Shown: positions 46,201-56,776, counted from the first letter of the stretch. The stretch is 64,000 nucleotides of DNA from Lasiosphaeria ovina (GCA_033439765.1 JAULSN010000006.1:2232001-2296000), one strand, 5' to 3'. A program made the numbers and translations. Notes: a model not told the origin generated them from the sequence alone.

Positions 46201-48171
46201 ATACGAGCCTCACCTAATGCCCCGCCGCCCTCCCCGCCTATACGTGACTCTATTCAGGTCCGGTTCGCGGAAGAGGATAGAGAGCCTTTCTTCGAAGCCG
46301 AAGACATCGCCGACATCATGGAAGAAGCCCCGGTACCTGCCTTACAACCCCTAGCAGCGAGGACAACGCAGTCCCCGGCTATAAGGGCCGCAGCCCGCCT
46401 TCCCCCGGTCCGGAAGCGACCAGCACCAACGGTAACGCCAACAGCCGCCGCCTCAAGGCCTCGCCGCCCGCCCAAACCACCACCTAAGTCTATATACCTA
46501 GTCCATAAGGTCCCTATATAGCACTACGAAGTCGGCTTCCTTTTATTAGTAACACAGGCCATATATAACCTAGCTACCTAGTAGAAGCTAGAGATCCCCA
46601 AGAATCTTCGAGCCGCCTAGAAGACCCTAGATTACGATACCAGCTAGCTACCTACGATGAAGTTATAGATCAAGAGCCTCAAAATAATACAGGTCTTTAC
46701 CCTCATTAATAGGCCCACCGGAGTACTAGTGCTACCCGGGAAATGGGTATATAATACCAAACTCGAAACAGCTCTTAACGAGTGGGTAAAGCGAGCCCGC
46801 TTTGTGGTCTACGGTAACCACGAAGAAGACAACTAGGCCCTCGATAATATATATGCCGCCGTCGCTAATAGTACTAGCGTAAAGTGCTTCCTTATTATGA
46901 TTACGGCAAAGGGCTATAAGCGTAGACAATTCGACTTCAAAACCGCCTTCCTGAATACTAACGTACCTGAGGGAACCACCATCTACGTTAAATAACCTCC
47001 CGGTATCCCCAATACTGACCGTACGAAGGTTTGGCTCCTCAATAAAGCCCTCTACGGCCTGAGGAAGTCTCCGCTCTACTAGTTTGATACTATCGTTCCC
47101 TTCTTCAAGGCCCTTAGCTTTATACCCTTCGGCTCCGACCTATGCCTTCTTAAGCATAGAGAAAAGGACCACTATATTATCCTCTACGTGGATAACTTCA
47201 TTATTGCCGCTCTAACTAACGAAGAAATCGACCAAGTCCGTAATAGTATTATAGAACGGTTCGAGATTAAGGATATCGGGGAGCCCATAAGGTTCCTAGG
47301 CATTGATATCTTCTGGAGTAATAACAATACCACGGTTTCCCTCTTATAGGAAGCCTATATCGACCTTATACTCGGAAAATTCGGCTACCAAGACCTTAAC
47401 CCGACTAAAGCTCCCTAGCCCTTACGCATTGAGATCCCCAGAATCTGGGACCCTCTCTATGAAGAAATAAAGGCCTATATTAAGAAGACCGGCTCCCTGA
47501 ACTTCCTTATATATAATATAAGACCTGATATCGCCTACACTATCTCCAGGCTATATAAAGGTAATAGCGGCCCTTCTAAGGAATACCTATAAGTTATGAA
47601 GTACCTATTTCGCTACCTAAAGGGTACCAAGTACTTAACCCTCATATATAATTATAACCTTAACCTTAATAATATGAGCTTCATAACCTATGCCGATGCC
47701 TCCTTCGCCGACGACCTTCTATATCGCTACTCCACCGGCGCCCACGTCGTTTTCCTAGCCGGCTGCCCGGTATATTGGAAGACGAAGAAGCAGACCTACG
47801 TAGCACATAGCACCACTGAGGCAGAGTTCACGAACCTCACACCCGCCTCACAGTCCGCCTAGTGGATCAATGAACTACTCAAGGACTTCGGGGTATACCA
47901 ACCACTTCCTATTATGTTATTTACTAATAGCATGAACGCCAAGATCAACGTCATGAACCCCCTTAATGCAGCCCGCACTCGCTATATCGATATACGATAC
48001 AAATGGATCATTAATAGGGTTAAGAAAGGCATGATCAACGTGACTCACATCCCCGGGACCGAGATGGCTGTAGACGGTCTCATAAAGCCGCTCAGTGTAG
48101 AAAAACACGCTCATTTCGTTAGAATGCTAGGAATGGAGGCACACAAGGTGCCCTGGCTAGTCAATAACTAA
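43268..48171 (+). pseudogene. gag-pol: Copia gag-pol, RIP-inactivated
   Basis: Gag starts at ATG 43268 (VPELKGDENFVAWKVAIRNAL) and holds a PGSITPGTATP low-complexity stretch at 43445-43530. Then come a protease region, and integrase with IDGGSEFG near 45285 and a KALERAG-type core. Next are a Pro-rich spacer (near 46200-46480) and reverse transcriptase (FDFKTAFLN near 46935, YVDN at 47185-47196). RNase H with YADASFADD near 47690 and a terminal TRYIDIRY-KWI block end at TAA about 48171. The order IN before RT defines Ty1/copia. Dozens of TAG/TAA codons stand where Gln or Trp is expected. The RT box has Asn for the second Asp. RIP signs are dense from about 43600 to 47650 and weak outside that range. 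Confidence 0.92.
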
Positions 48172-48330
48172 CGACAAAGGCTCAAGGGGGTGGAAAGGCC
48201 ATTTTACGATGAAAATACTGATTGGAAGGCTAGCTGAGCGGAACTTCCCGAACACACACTCAACACCAAGGAATTATCACCATACTGTATTTAGACATAT
48301 TTTACAGCCTCACTTGGAAGATTCTGGCCT

Positions 48331-48339
48331 GAGGGGGTG
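48331..48339 (+). promoter_or_regulatory. Polypurine tract of copia element
   Basis: GAGGGGGTG immediately precedes the right LTR, the expected place for plus-strand priming. Confidence 0.7.
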
Positions 48340-48512
48340 TGTGGCCAGGCTAGCAGGGATCAGGCCGGACCCCGGCCTGATGCCCTCAAGCCGAGGCATA
48401 AGTGGATATGGGATCCACCGGTCCAGGCCATCACTTCCACATATATATTCCGCTGTGGCCCAGATAGCTAGACTTCCTCCAAGCAATCCAGTCCTTACCT
48501 TTCCTCCCAACA
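48340..48512 (+). repeat. Right LTR of copia element
   Basis: Same 173 bp as the left LTR with no difference seen. Followed by ATTTC at 48513-48517 and then by the NLR frame. Confidence 0.96.
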
Positions 48513-50320
48513 ATTTCTTGTATCAAAGGTCATCGATTATGTTCAAACCCAGTCCGAAGCTTCACCAGCAGAAGGATTTGCCTTTTTCTACTGCAACCGG
48601 AACGAAGAGGATCGCAGCCAGCCACTTTCTGTCCTACGGAGCTTTGTCCGCCAGCTATCGCACGAGATGGGCCGGCCTGGGGAATTACGCAGAAAGCTCC
48701 GAGATCTGCACCGCGAACTGAAGCTTAAGGGCTCGGACCTCAGCTTCGAGACCTGCAGAGAGCAGCTGCTCGAGTCGGTCAACCTGTACCCAAAGACTAC
48801 TATTGTCTTAGACGCACTGGATGAATGCAAACCTGAATCGCGTTATCGGCTCGTTGACACGATTGATTTCCTCATGGCCAATGCCCGTCATCCCCTCAGG
48901 GTCTTTATTTCAAGTCGGCCTGATGCCGACATACGGGACCGTTTCCTCTCCCGGCCTCACATCGCAATCCAGGCAACTGACAATCAAGATGACATCGAAA
49001 AGTTCGTCAACAAAGAGATCGCCAAACATCTACGCTGGAACAAGATGTCGCCGGCCCTGCGTGGAGATATTCTCAAGACCCTTTTAAATCAGAGCAGCGG
49101 CATGTGAGTGTCCCGAGAGAAATTGGGAAGCAACCAATGTATCCCTGACTTTCTAATACCGAGATAGGTTCCAGTGGGCAAACCTGCAAATCAAACAGCT
49201 ACTCAATCTCGAAACCTCAGCAGCGATCCGGGACCGGCTTGGAAAATTGCCTCATGACCTCAAGGAGGCATACGACGAAATATACGCCAAGATTGCAACT
49301 CGGAACGAACACGACAGAATCCTAGCAGACCGTGCCTTCATGTGGGTCATATGCGCCGCTTACCCGCTAAGGAGCTCCGAGCTTCTCTCTGCGATTCTTC
49401 CGGACCCGGACAAAGAGAGCTTGGGCGAGTCTGAGGAAGTCGACGATGCCCTCCTATTAAACATATGCAATAATCTGCTTGTTCTCGATCCCCAGAGAAA
49501 AGTCTGGCAATTCCCACACCTGTCCGTCGCTGAGTACTTTGAAGAACACCACTTCAGCCGTCTGCAGGCCGATTGCTATGTCACCAAAGTTTGTCTAGTG
49601 CTTCTCATATCATGCGATTATCAACTCCTCGGTTCCGGTAGCGACAGCGAAAGCCTCAGCCATAGCGAAAGCCACAGCCACAGCAAACCGCGCAAGTTGC
49701 GGCATCCAAAGCACAATCTTCAGATATACGCCCGGCATCACTGGCTTGTCCATATCAAAACTCAAGTCTCACCGGAAGTTGATTCCGTATTGATCCAGCT
49801 GTTGAAGTCCTTCCTCGGCTCCATGAACCAGTGTAGTTCGCAATGCCGGTATTGGCTCCAGAATACAAGATCAAGATTACAGAGTCTTTCTACACCAATG
49901 ACATCTTTTCTTGGGACGTTTAGAGTTTCCGAAATCCCTGACGAAGCGACCCCTTTGTGGGCCATGTGCCTCTTCTCCAGCCATACCCTTTTGTCGGACT
50001 GGTGGGAAAGTGCAGACATCGCGCTAATAGCGCAGCATTTGGGAACACACACTCCAGTGGGCCTTGCTGCCAGAGCAGATCTCCTGCCTGTCTGTGAAGC
50101 ACTATTGAAACAAGCAGCTGATGTCGGCCTAGCAATCCAGCCTAGGCAATACAGCGGCTTTTTAATGGAAGCTATAGATGCACCACAGGTCGAGATTGTC
50201 AAGATCCTCCTTGAGAGGGGTGCCGACGCGAACCTAGATCACGAAGGGCACTTTGGTAGCCCGTTGGTCATGGCAGCAGCGGATGGAAATACTGAGGTCG
50301 TTGAGCTCCTTCTCAAGAGT

Positions 50321-51265
50321 GGTGCCGACGTAAACCAAGTGCTCCAGACTGGACATTACGGTAGCGCGTTGGCCGCGGCAGCAGCGAGTCGAAATACCAA
50401 GGTCGTTGAGCTCCTTCTCAAGAGTGGTGCCGACGTAAACCAAGTACTCCAGACTGGATATTACGGTAGCGCGTTGGCCGCGGCAGCAGCGAGTGGAGAT
50501 ACCGAGGCCGTTAAGCTCTTTCTTAAGAGCGGTGCCGAAGTAAACCAAGTACTCCAGACTGGAGATTACGGTAGCGCGTTGGCCGCGGCAGCAGCGAGTC
50601 AAAATACCAAGGTTATTGAGCTCCTTCTCAAGAGCGGTGCCGACGTAAACCAAGTGCTCCAGACTAGAGGTTACAGTAACGCGTTGGCCGCGGCAGTAGC
50701 GAGTGCAGATACCGAAGCCGTTGAGCTCCTTCTCAAGAACGGTACCGACGTAAACCAAGTACTCCAGACTGGACATTTCGGTAGCGCGTTGGCCGCGGCA
50801 GTAGCGAGTCGAAATACCGAGGTCGTTGAGCTCCTTCTCAAGAGCGGTGCCGACGTAAACCAAGTGCTCCAGACTGGAGGTTACGGTAGCGCGTTGGCCG
50901 CGGCAGCAGCGAGTGGAGATACCGAGGTCGTTGAGCTCCTTCTCAAGAGCGGTGCCGACGTAAACCAAGTGCTCCAGACTGGAGATTACGGCAGCGCGTT
51001 GGCCGCGGCAGCGACGTATGGAGATACCGAGGTCGTTGAGCTCCTTCTCAAAAGCGGTGCCGATGTAAACCAAGTGCTCCAGACTGGAGATTACGGCAGC
51101 GCGTTGGCCGCGGCAGCGACGTATGGAGATATCGAGGTCGTTGAGCTCCTTCTCAAGGGCGGTGCCGACGTAAACCAAGTGCTCCAGACTGGACGTTACG
51201 GTACCGCGTTGGCCGTGGCAGCATACTGGGGACGGAAGAGATGCGCGGAGGATTTAATAGCCGCC
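50321..51265 (+). repeat. Near-identical 105-nt ankyrin repeats
   Basis: Units of exactly 105 nt (35 residues) start at 50321 and repeat at 105-nt steps to 51161. Eight are almost the same (GADVNQVLQTG...), and the ninth diverges after its first half. Differences cluster at residues 12, 22-25 and 27-30 of the unit. A shorter, older unit precedes (50219-50320) and one follows. The period exceeds the usual 33 residues by a two-residue insertion in the beta-hairpin. Confidence 0.93.
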
Positions 51266-51451
51266 GGGGCCGACATCAATCTCAAGCTAGAGAACAAACG
51301 TTGGGGAACGGCGCTCCAGGCGGCGCAGTTGTACATCTCAGACGACCAAAAAAAGTATTGGTGGGATCGACGGGACGAGGAAGAACGAAAGAGAGACAAA
51401 GCCGATGTAGTAGAGCTACTTGGGCACCACGCCGCAGCTATTGACGTTTAG

Positions 51452-52401
51452 TATAGCAGCATCTTAGCCCTTTGAGGATATATTATCCTAGGTTCAAATT
51501 CCCATCTATTTTCCTTGAAAAGGCGCCGAAAGACGTTGAAGCTCTAACTTTCATAACAACAGACCGGTGAGCCAAAGGCAGGCCTTGTCTCAGAAGCCAA
51601 ATAGTGCACAGACCAGTCAGGCGCATTCGGGACCCTCTGTTGACCCTGAACAAAAGGCGGTCAAATTGCGTTGACCTGTGCCGGCCCTGTTGTAGTCAGG
51701 CCTATTTTGGTATAGCCTTTCTGACACGTTGCAGTGTACTGAGAATTATAATTGCATACAACCGTCGTAGCCCATTTACCTCCGCCCCTACGCGGAAAAT
51801 GTCCGTGACTTATACGGCGGCTTCTTGTCTCCATCAACATCCCTATCATCACATTATTCGCCAATCTACGGCCAAGAGGTCTAATAGCCGAATGTCCGTC
51901 GTGTTATTGCATAGCCCGTCTAATTTAGATACAAATGTGCGCAGTATCCATCAACTTCTGGCAACAACTCACTCACAATCAACGACGTGTCGAAGCTGTT
52001 TGACTTTGTTGACACGTTAGCAAGCTTCTCGCTGCAGCAAGTTGGGCGCCACTTACCAAGCCCGCTCGAAACCGCCATCTAAGCGGTGCTGCATGTGCAA
52101 CCCTTGCGCAGCGCGGGATCGAAGCTCGGGTACGGCACGCAGAGGAGAGGTAGCCTCTCGGACACACCTTGCCCGAGGCGCCGCAGTTTGACTCTGAACA
52201 GGGGCCCGTGTACTGGGTGGACGAGAGAGTTGCGAAGATGGGAAGCGATAGGACGAGGACTCTTGACCACATTTTGGTGAATGGCTGGGATCGCGCCGCG
52301 GGTGTCGTTGCAGTGTGGGAGTTTCCGTCCGTCGACTACAACGAGATTGAACCACCGAGAAATTCACCCATTTCTTGGAGCTCGCGTCTCGTGGGCTAAT
52401 A
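51452..52401. other. Intergenic
   Basis: 3' flank of the NLR and the downstream edge of the carboxypeptidase relic. A GGTTCAAATTCCC string at 51492-51504 resembles a tRNA B box but no cloverleaf can be formed. No gene is supported. Confidence 0.4.
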
Positions 52402-53410
52402 TCAGTCCCGGCCTACGCGGTCATAGTCGTGCCAGGCCGTACGCCCCGTCGCTGCTATCAACATCGCGGCGACAATGCCGCCCATCCAGTTGCAGATCCA
52501 GTCGGCGTCGCCGGCCCAGATGAGCACCTGGATGCCGGACTGGACGACCGTCGAAAGCGAGCTCAGGAAGCTCCGAGCGCCTGTCCACCTCGTGTCCGTT
52601 GCCTTGCCTTGCATTAGGCGGAGTGTGTAGGAGCAGTCCCAGTCTTACCGTCTCCCGTATTAGCAAACTTCTCGTACGGCGCGTTGGGGCACTCTGCGTA
52701 AGTCGACTTGGCTCCAATAGCCTTCACCACAGCCGCACTCTACAGGTACGTGACGTATGTCTCTTAGGGGGGTCGGGTCGTTGCTAGGCTCTCTCACGTC
52801 GTAGACGTCGAAGTCGTTGGCGTTCTCGATAGGGGCCTCGACGGCGTTGTCCCACGTGCTGTCGGCGGTTCCGCAGGCCGAGTTGCTCCCCGTCTGGCTC
52901 GTACACTTGGCCAATGCCGGCACGCACTTGCTGTTGTAGGCGCTGATGTAGGACTTGTATTGCGAGAGGGTGATGAGCTGGCTGTAGGTGTTGTTATAGG
53001 CATAGTCGGGGTATGCCTTTTATTGGCTAAAAGGCTCGATCCACCCGCTGTTGGTGCCCAGGGCCATGAGGTCGATTTTCTGGCCCGAGACGGAACCGCT
53101 GGTAATAGCGGCGTTTTGGCTCTCGAAATAGGAGGCAAACTCTAGCTCGTAGTGGCCTTGAGGGATATAATATCAGTCGGAGGCTTGGCTAATATCGTAG
53201 GGTTGGGGATAGCTTCACATACCTCCGTAGGACTCGGTAAAGAGCCCAAAGTCGCGGTTCTCATCCTGAGGGAAGGCGGTATAGAAGGCTTACATAAGCT
53301 GCCAGATATATAGAGCAGCAGTCATAGTTAAGGTCACACTATCGGTACCGTAGCTGAAACCAGTACCGATGGGCTGGCCTAGGTAGAGCATATTAGCTAC
53401 TACGCTTAGC
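52402..53410 (-). pseudogene. Serine carboxypeptidase (S10) relic
   Basis: The minus strand reads MLYLGQPIGTGFSYG near 53345-53390, the nucleophile FTESYGG at 53222-53242, then SYFESQNAAITSG and a long central block. SACGTADSTWDNA and DFDVYDVREPSNDP follow, and finally VLIWAGDADWICNW with the catalytic Asp near 52490-52522. These are the S10 landmarks in order. Stops at 53290-53292, 53020-53022 and 52740-52742 (Gln-type or similar positions), a frameshift at about 52765 and loss of the N terminus and of the C-terminal His region make it non-functional. S10 enzymes are vacuolar or secreted. RIP-like change increases toward 53400 and beyond. Confidence 0.85.
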
Positions 53411-53708
53411 ATTCTACGTAGCTCTAATATCAGACTATTTATTAGCTAATAAGGCTCAACTTAACGTATATATTCTAGAAAGAAGAATATCATACTCCTT
53501 AAGAGAGAAGCCAGGAGATACCCGATATTCGCCCCGTAATATTATATTTGTATTCTTATTTTAGTATCCCTTATTATGGCCTAGGCGCGTATTAATAAGC
53601 CGGACCCTATTTTTGCGTTACGGTATTCGTATATCCGGTGCTATTTACAGAAAGTTTATAGCACCTTATTAATATACGGGATAAACTCTGGAAATATTTC
53701 TTCCGTAC
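53411..53708. other. RIP-degraded AT-rich spacer
   Basis: Strongly TA-rich with very few CpA, lying between two relics on the same strand. The content is not recognisable; it probably held the 5' end of the carboxypeptidase and the 3' end of the GTPase gene. Confidence 0.5.
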
Positions 53709-54504
53709 TCACTTAAGTGGCCGGTTAGTTAGGTCCAGGTAGAGGTGGACGTCTTCTAATATGGGGAGAATATTACTAGGCGGTCCTATAATGGGTATTG
53801 GGTAAGCTTGGCCGTCATTAGCTTTAGTATCGATTAAGAGCTTAACAATGGAACTCTTTCCTACCCCTATTTCGCCGACGAAAGAGACGAGACTTGGGGT
53901 CCGGCAGTTATACGAGGAGTGGCTCGTCTTCCGTTCCCATTGGTTCATCAGGTCCAATAAGCGGCCGCATTCCTGAAGCAATAGTCCTTAGCCATCAACA
54001 TCCGGTCTGCCAATACCTGCAGCGAAGCCCATCTGTCAATACGGCAGTGCTCAAACTGTAAGTTCGGAAACATGGCAGGGACTCACGGAACCAAGTTGTG
54101 CTTTCATCAGCACGGTGAAGAGCCTCTCGTTGGTCTCTCTGCAACGGTGGCTCCAACGCTCTGCACACCATCTCAGCAATCTCAAGACTTGTCTTCTCGT
54201 GAGGGATGTCGTAACGCTGAGGAGCCTTATCGTGCACAGGTTGGTAGTCCCAGCACCCTTCGCAGTACGTAGACTTGCAGACGCCACAATACCAGAGTTT
54301 TGATTGCCCGCGACTGCGGCGTTTGTCTTGACACTTTTGCACGCAATGGGTGGTCGGCTCTAACAGCGATAAAGAGCTTTGTTTCCCGGCACTGTCGGCA
54401 ATATCGCGCCTTGCGGACCGAGAAGCACCTGCACGCCCACCATGGTCTGCACGACGGGCGTCCCCTCGGCGGGGCCTGCATCTCGGCGCCGACGAGTGTG
54501 CCAT
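53709..54504 (-). pseudogene. Zinc-finger plus P-loop GTPase protein, 5' fragment
   Basis: From ATG 54504 an Arg-rich N terminus leads to a Cys module (CVQKC, then WYCGVCKSTYCEGCWDYQPVH). Next is the block PHEKTSLEIAEMVCRALEPP...LHRADESTTWF, known from fungal proteins that join this zinc finger to a dynamin- or AIG1-like GTPase. An intron 54086-54017 (GTGAGT...GCAG) keeps the frame. TAA at 53988-53990 then interrupts, followed by LLDLMNQWERKTS and the G1 P-loop FVGEIGVGKSS near 53850-53885. The rest of the GTPase is lost in RIP-altered sequence. Such proteins sit among NLR-like repertoires of fungi; the role is unproven. Confidence 0.7.
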
Positions 54505-54865
54505 CCCACAAGCCGTGCACGATACGGGGCAGCCATCATGACCATAAGGCGTGTCCGAGGAGGAGCACTTGCACGCCGACTATGACGTGTCATCCGAGAT
54601 CGCCGTGCGGTGGGGTGTGTATCGCGAGGCCACCGGCGGCTAGTCCAGGGCGCAGTTCTTGATTAGTACTGAGCGCACGGCTGACAGAGTCAACAGAGGC
54701 CCCAAATCCTGCATTTGACCTGGGCACTGCAGGGCACTATTACATCAACAATAACACACGTACATTATAACAACACTTTATAGTACCCTGTTGACAGGAT
54801 ACTTTGGCTTCCGAGAGTATTGTTTTTGGTTTGTAAGACGCCTATTTTGTTGTATTCATGGGCGG
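54505..54865. other. Intergenic
   Basis: Contains imperfect copies of GCACTTGCACGCC(C)AC(C/T)ATG-type sequence around 54425-54590, perhaps repeated 5' coding sequence of the zinc-finger gene. Nothing more is supported. Confidence 0.35.
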
Positions 54866-55249
54866 TTAAGGCGCAAGAGGTACAGGAAAATGACACAGGA
54901 AGCAGGCTAGGCTGGTAATTTCAAGGACCGCCGACTCCAGACCAGATATCTTGCGCAGGAGAAGCTCTATGGTGAGCCAACTGACTTGCAAGAAAGCCAG
55001 CAGCTTGACGAGGCCATCAGCCCTCGCCTTGTCGGCGATGGCGTCGGGATGCAGGGTAGGTAGGCCGGTGATGAGGCCGTGTTGACGCGCAAGCGTCACC
55101 TGAAGCCCATCGATCACCAATGCTTCGCCCTGGAGGCTGAATAGTCCTTCGCCCCATATGTGTATCTTTGACGGGTCAGTACCTCTGGAGGCAAGGTCTT
55201 TGAACGCCTGCCTGAGCAGGGAGACACGCGGCGGGTGAGGCTGCCACAA
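54866..55249 (-). pseudogene. Fungal integral membrane protein, C-terminal fragment
   Basis: The frame GLITGLPTLHPDAIADKARADGLVKLLAFLQVSWLTIELLLRK, then LESAVLEITSLACFLCHF, matches the membrane-core pattern of a large Sordariomycete family of uncharacterised multi-spanning proteins (DKAKADGLxKxxAxxQVxWxxxQ). It ends soon after at LAP, earlier than in the family. Upstream, 55250-55590 (minus) reads an Ala/Glu/Ser-rich, hydrophilic stretch with a stop, possibly its N-terminal part. No ATG suits the open part. A fragment or decayed gene is likely. Confidence 0.5.
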
Positions 55250-55649
55250 AAGCTCGCCGTACTTGCGCCGAGAGAGATGGCTGGCCCTCCAGTTTTGCAG
55301 TTTTATCTCGACAAAGTCTTCTTTCTTGATTCCGTCGCTCGAAGGAACCTCTCCAATCCTCGACTTAAGCTATTATTCGCTGCATCAGCTTGACCAAGAC
55401 GGTCGCCTTGAGAGTTTTGGCATCATCTGTCGTGTTCTCGGCTGATTTCCCCCCTCCACTTCCCACTCTCACCACTTCAACTTCAGCACTACTTGCTTCT
55501 GCTGTGCCGGCCATTTCCGCCTCTATGTTACTAGATGCCCCAGGCTCAGCGCCGACTCGAGCCTCCTCGTCGCTGATGAACTTGGTGGAAAGCGCAGCCT
55601 AACGCCGCCCATGTTGACAAGAGAGGTGTGTCATTCTTCAGGGCACGCC
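55250..55649. other. Possible 5' remnant of the membrane-protein gene
   Basis: On the minus strand an open hydrophilic stretch (STKFISDEEARVG..., EVVRVGSGGGKS) ends at TAA near 55370. It could be a separate exon of the fragment at 54866-55249. Confidence is low. Confidence 0.3.
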
Positions 55650-55931
55650 ATCACCGCGCGCGATGTTGGCGAGCTTCTGGTTATTGCTTGGAACTTTATA
55701 CTTCTCAGACTTTTGTAGTAAGGGAGCAGTGTTGCCCAATTCCATCCCGGGTTGCCAAGTTGCTCCCAGGCGTCCATCTGGGCCGCATCGCCGCGAATGT
55801 ATGTCTGCCTAGAATTTAGCTTAGAGGACCAGGCCGCTTGTGCCAGCTCCGATGATGATAGAGTCGAAGCTTGCAGCTTGTGCCCACGTGCCGGCGTAGC
55901 CGAGGAGAATAGCAAACAGAAAATATAACAT
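55650..55931 (-). pseudogene. GMC oxidoreductase relic with internal deletion
   Basis: From ATG 55931 a signal peptide (MLYFLFAILLGYAGTWAQA) leads to the FAD-binding motif SIIIGAGTSGLVL, followed at once by TAA (55821-55823). The sequence then shifts frame into TYIRGDAAQMDAW and NPGWNWATLLPYYKS. In intact glucose-methanol-choline oxidoreductases these two blocks are about 80 residues apart, so the segment between them has been deleted. Nothing of the large substrate domain or the catalytic His region remains. It marks a lost secreted oxidase or dehydrogenase. Confidence 0.82.
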
Positions 55932-56776
55932 AATGACTGCTCTGAACGTTCTGGAGGACAATTACTAGGCGTGCTGGTGGGTATCTCGGCACGTGGGGCC
56001 AGAGAGTTGGTCGCTTCCAGGTATCAAATGTATCAATGTTCGCTATATAACCGCACAAGTTTGTAGTATTTTGCGCCATTTATCCTGGTGGCTCACTCAC
56101 CCCGCAACGGATTGTCGGCCAGGAGGCATGCCTGTGTGGTAGCATTTGACAAACTTGCGGGAGATGGCAAGAATGGGAGCATGGGTTGTGTTTGAAGTTG
56201 GGCAAATTCGGGGCTGAACTTGGACTGAGTTACGTTACTTGACAACCTCCAGGTATCTGTGGATGCTTTCAAGTTGGCGACGACTTCTGTGGTCTGAATA
56301 CTTGGAGCCCGAAGACGAGGAGTCGATTGAGAAGAAGTTAAAGGCTGGTTTTCTAGGACATATTGCCCTGGAAATTCTATTTGTTTCTTGTCAGGCACAC
56401 TTGTCCCTTCTTGTCCCTTCGTCAAAGTTTCGGCGGAGCTAACTCCTACCATGCAGCGAGAAATGGAACGCTAAAAAAAAGAACAGGGGCTGAGTTGTAA
56501 AGAATTCATTCAATTCTGATCCGAGCTTGGACGGGCGGATCCATTTTACAGGGGCCTTGCGGCGCGCCTTGACGCTGAATGGTCGCTTCGGAGCCAGCTC
56601 GGACTCGAGCCGCTGGGCACTGGCAGGCATCAATTTACCAGGTATGTACTGTAATCCGTACTTGGACTCAAACGCTCATCCAGGCCCAACACACTAGGTT
56701 CGTCTCAACTTTCCTGGTTCCCCACGGCTTCCATATCCCGACGTAGCCGCGAAAGTATCTCCATGGTAAAATAGCA
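55932..56776. other. Intergenic
   Basis: A minus-strand open frame at 56093-56452 (Ser, Thr and Gln rich) has no motif and no homology that I recognise. It should contain the promoter of the gene at 56777. Confidence 0.4.

Larger units (their letters stand above)
42868..48512 (+). mobile_element. Ty1/copia LTR retrotransposon, 5,645 bp
   Basis: Complete element: identical 173-bp LTRs, half-tRNA PBS, gag-pol in copia order, a polypurine tract at 48331-48339 (GAGGGGGTG), and ATTTC target duplications. It lies in the same orientation as the NLR it interrupts, inside codon 'Phe' after the Walker A Lys-Thr. Internal coding is dead, so it is non-autonomous now. Confidence 0.97.
41350..51451 (+). 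pseudogene. NACHT-ankyrin NLR split by a copia element; otherwise intact
   Basis: Coding pieces are 41350-41937, 42007-42334, 42392-42486, 42544-42781, 42847-42867, then (after the insertion) 48518-49103 and 49168-51451, in all about 1379 codons with no stop or frameshift. The N terminus is a PVPxDxQETP-type Pro-rich repeat region, then a helical domain (YIDKIVDAAVRFKQLGD) like those of other fungal NLRs (DUF7708-like). Walker A GSPGAGKT lies on the left of the insertion. Walker B LDALDE (48808-48825), an SSRPD sensor and PHLSVAEYFE lie on the right. At the C terminus there is a Ser/His-rich linker and about eleven ankyrin repeats, eight almost identical. Introns have CTGAC branches and join the frame. 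Fungal NLRs of this type trigger defensive cell death. The insertion should abolish the ATPase domain. Confidence 0.93.

Noticed and set aside
50234..51178. Long minus-strand open frame of 314 codons with its own repeats
   Set aside because: It is the complement of the near-identical ankyrin repeats; the plus strand has the domain, the introns and the natural end.
50321..51265. Regularly spaced repeats, CRISPR-like at first sight
   Set aside because: The 105-nt period is coding ankyrin repeats with no unique spacers, in a eukaryote.
51492..51504. tRNA B-box-like GGTTCAAATTCCC
   Set aside because: No matching A box, acceptor stem or cloverleaf around it.
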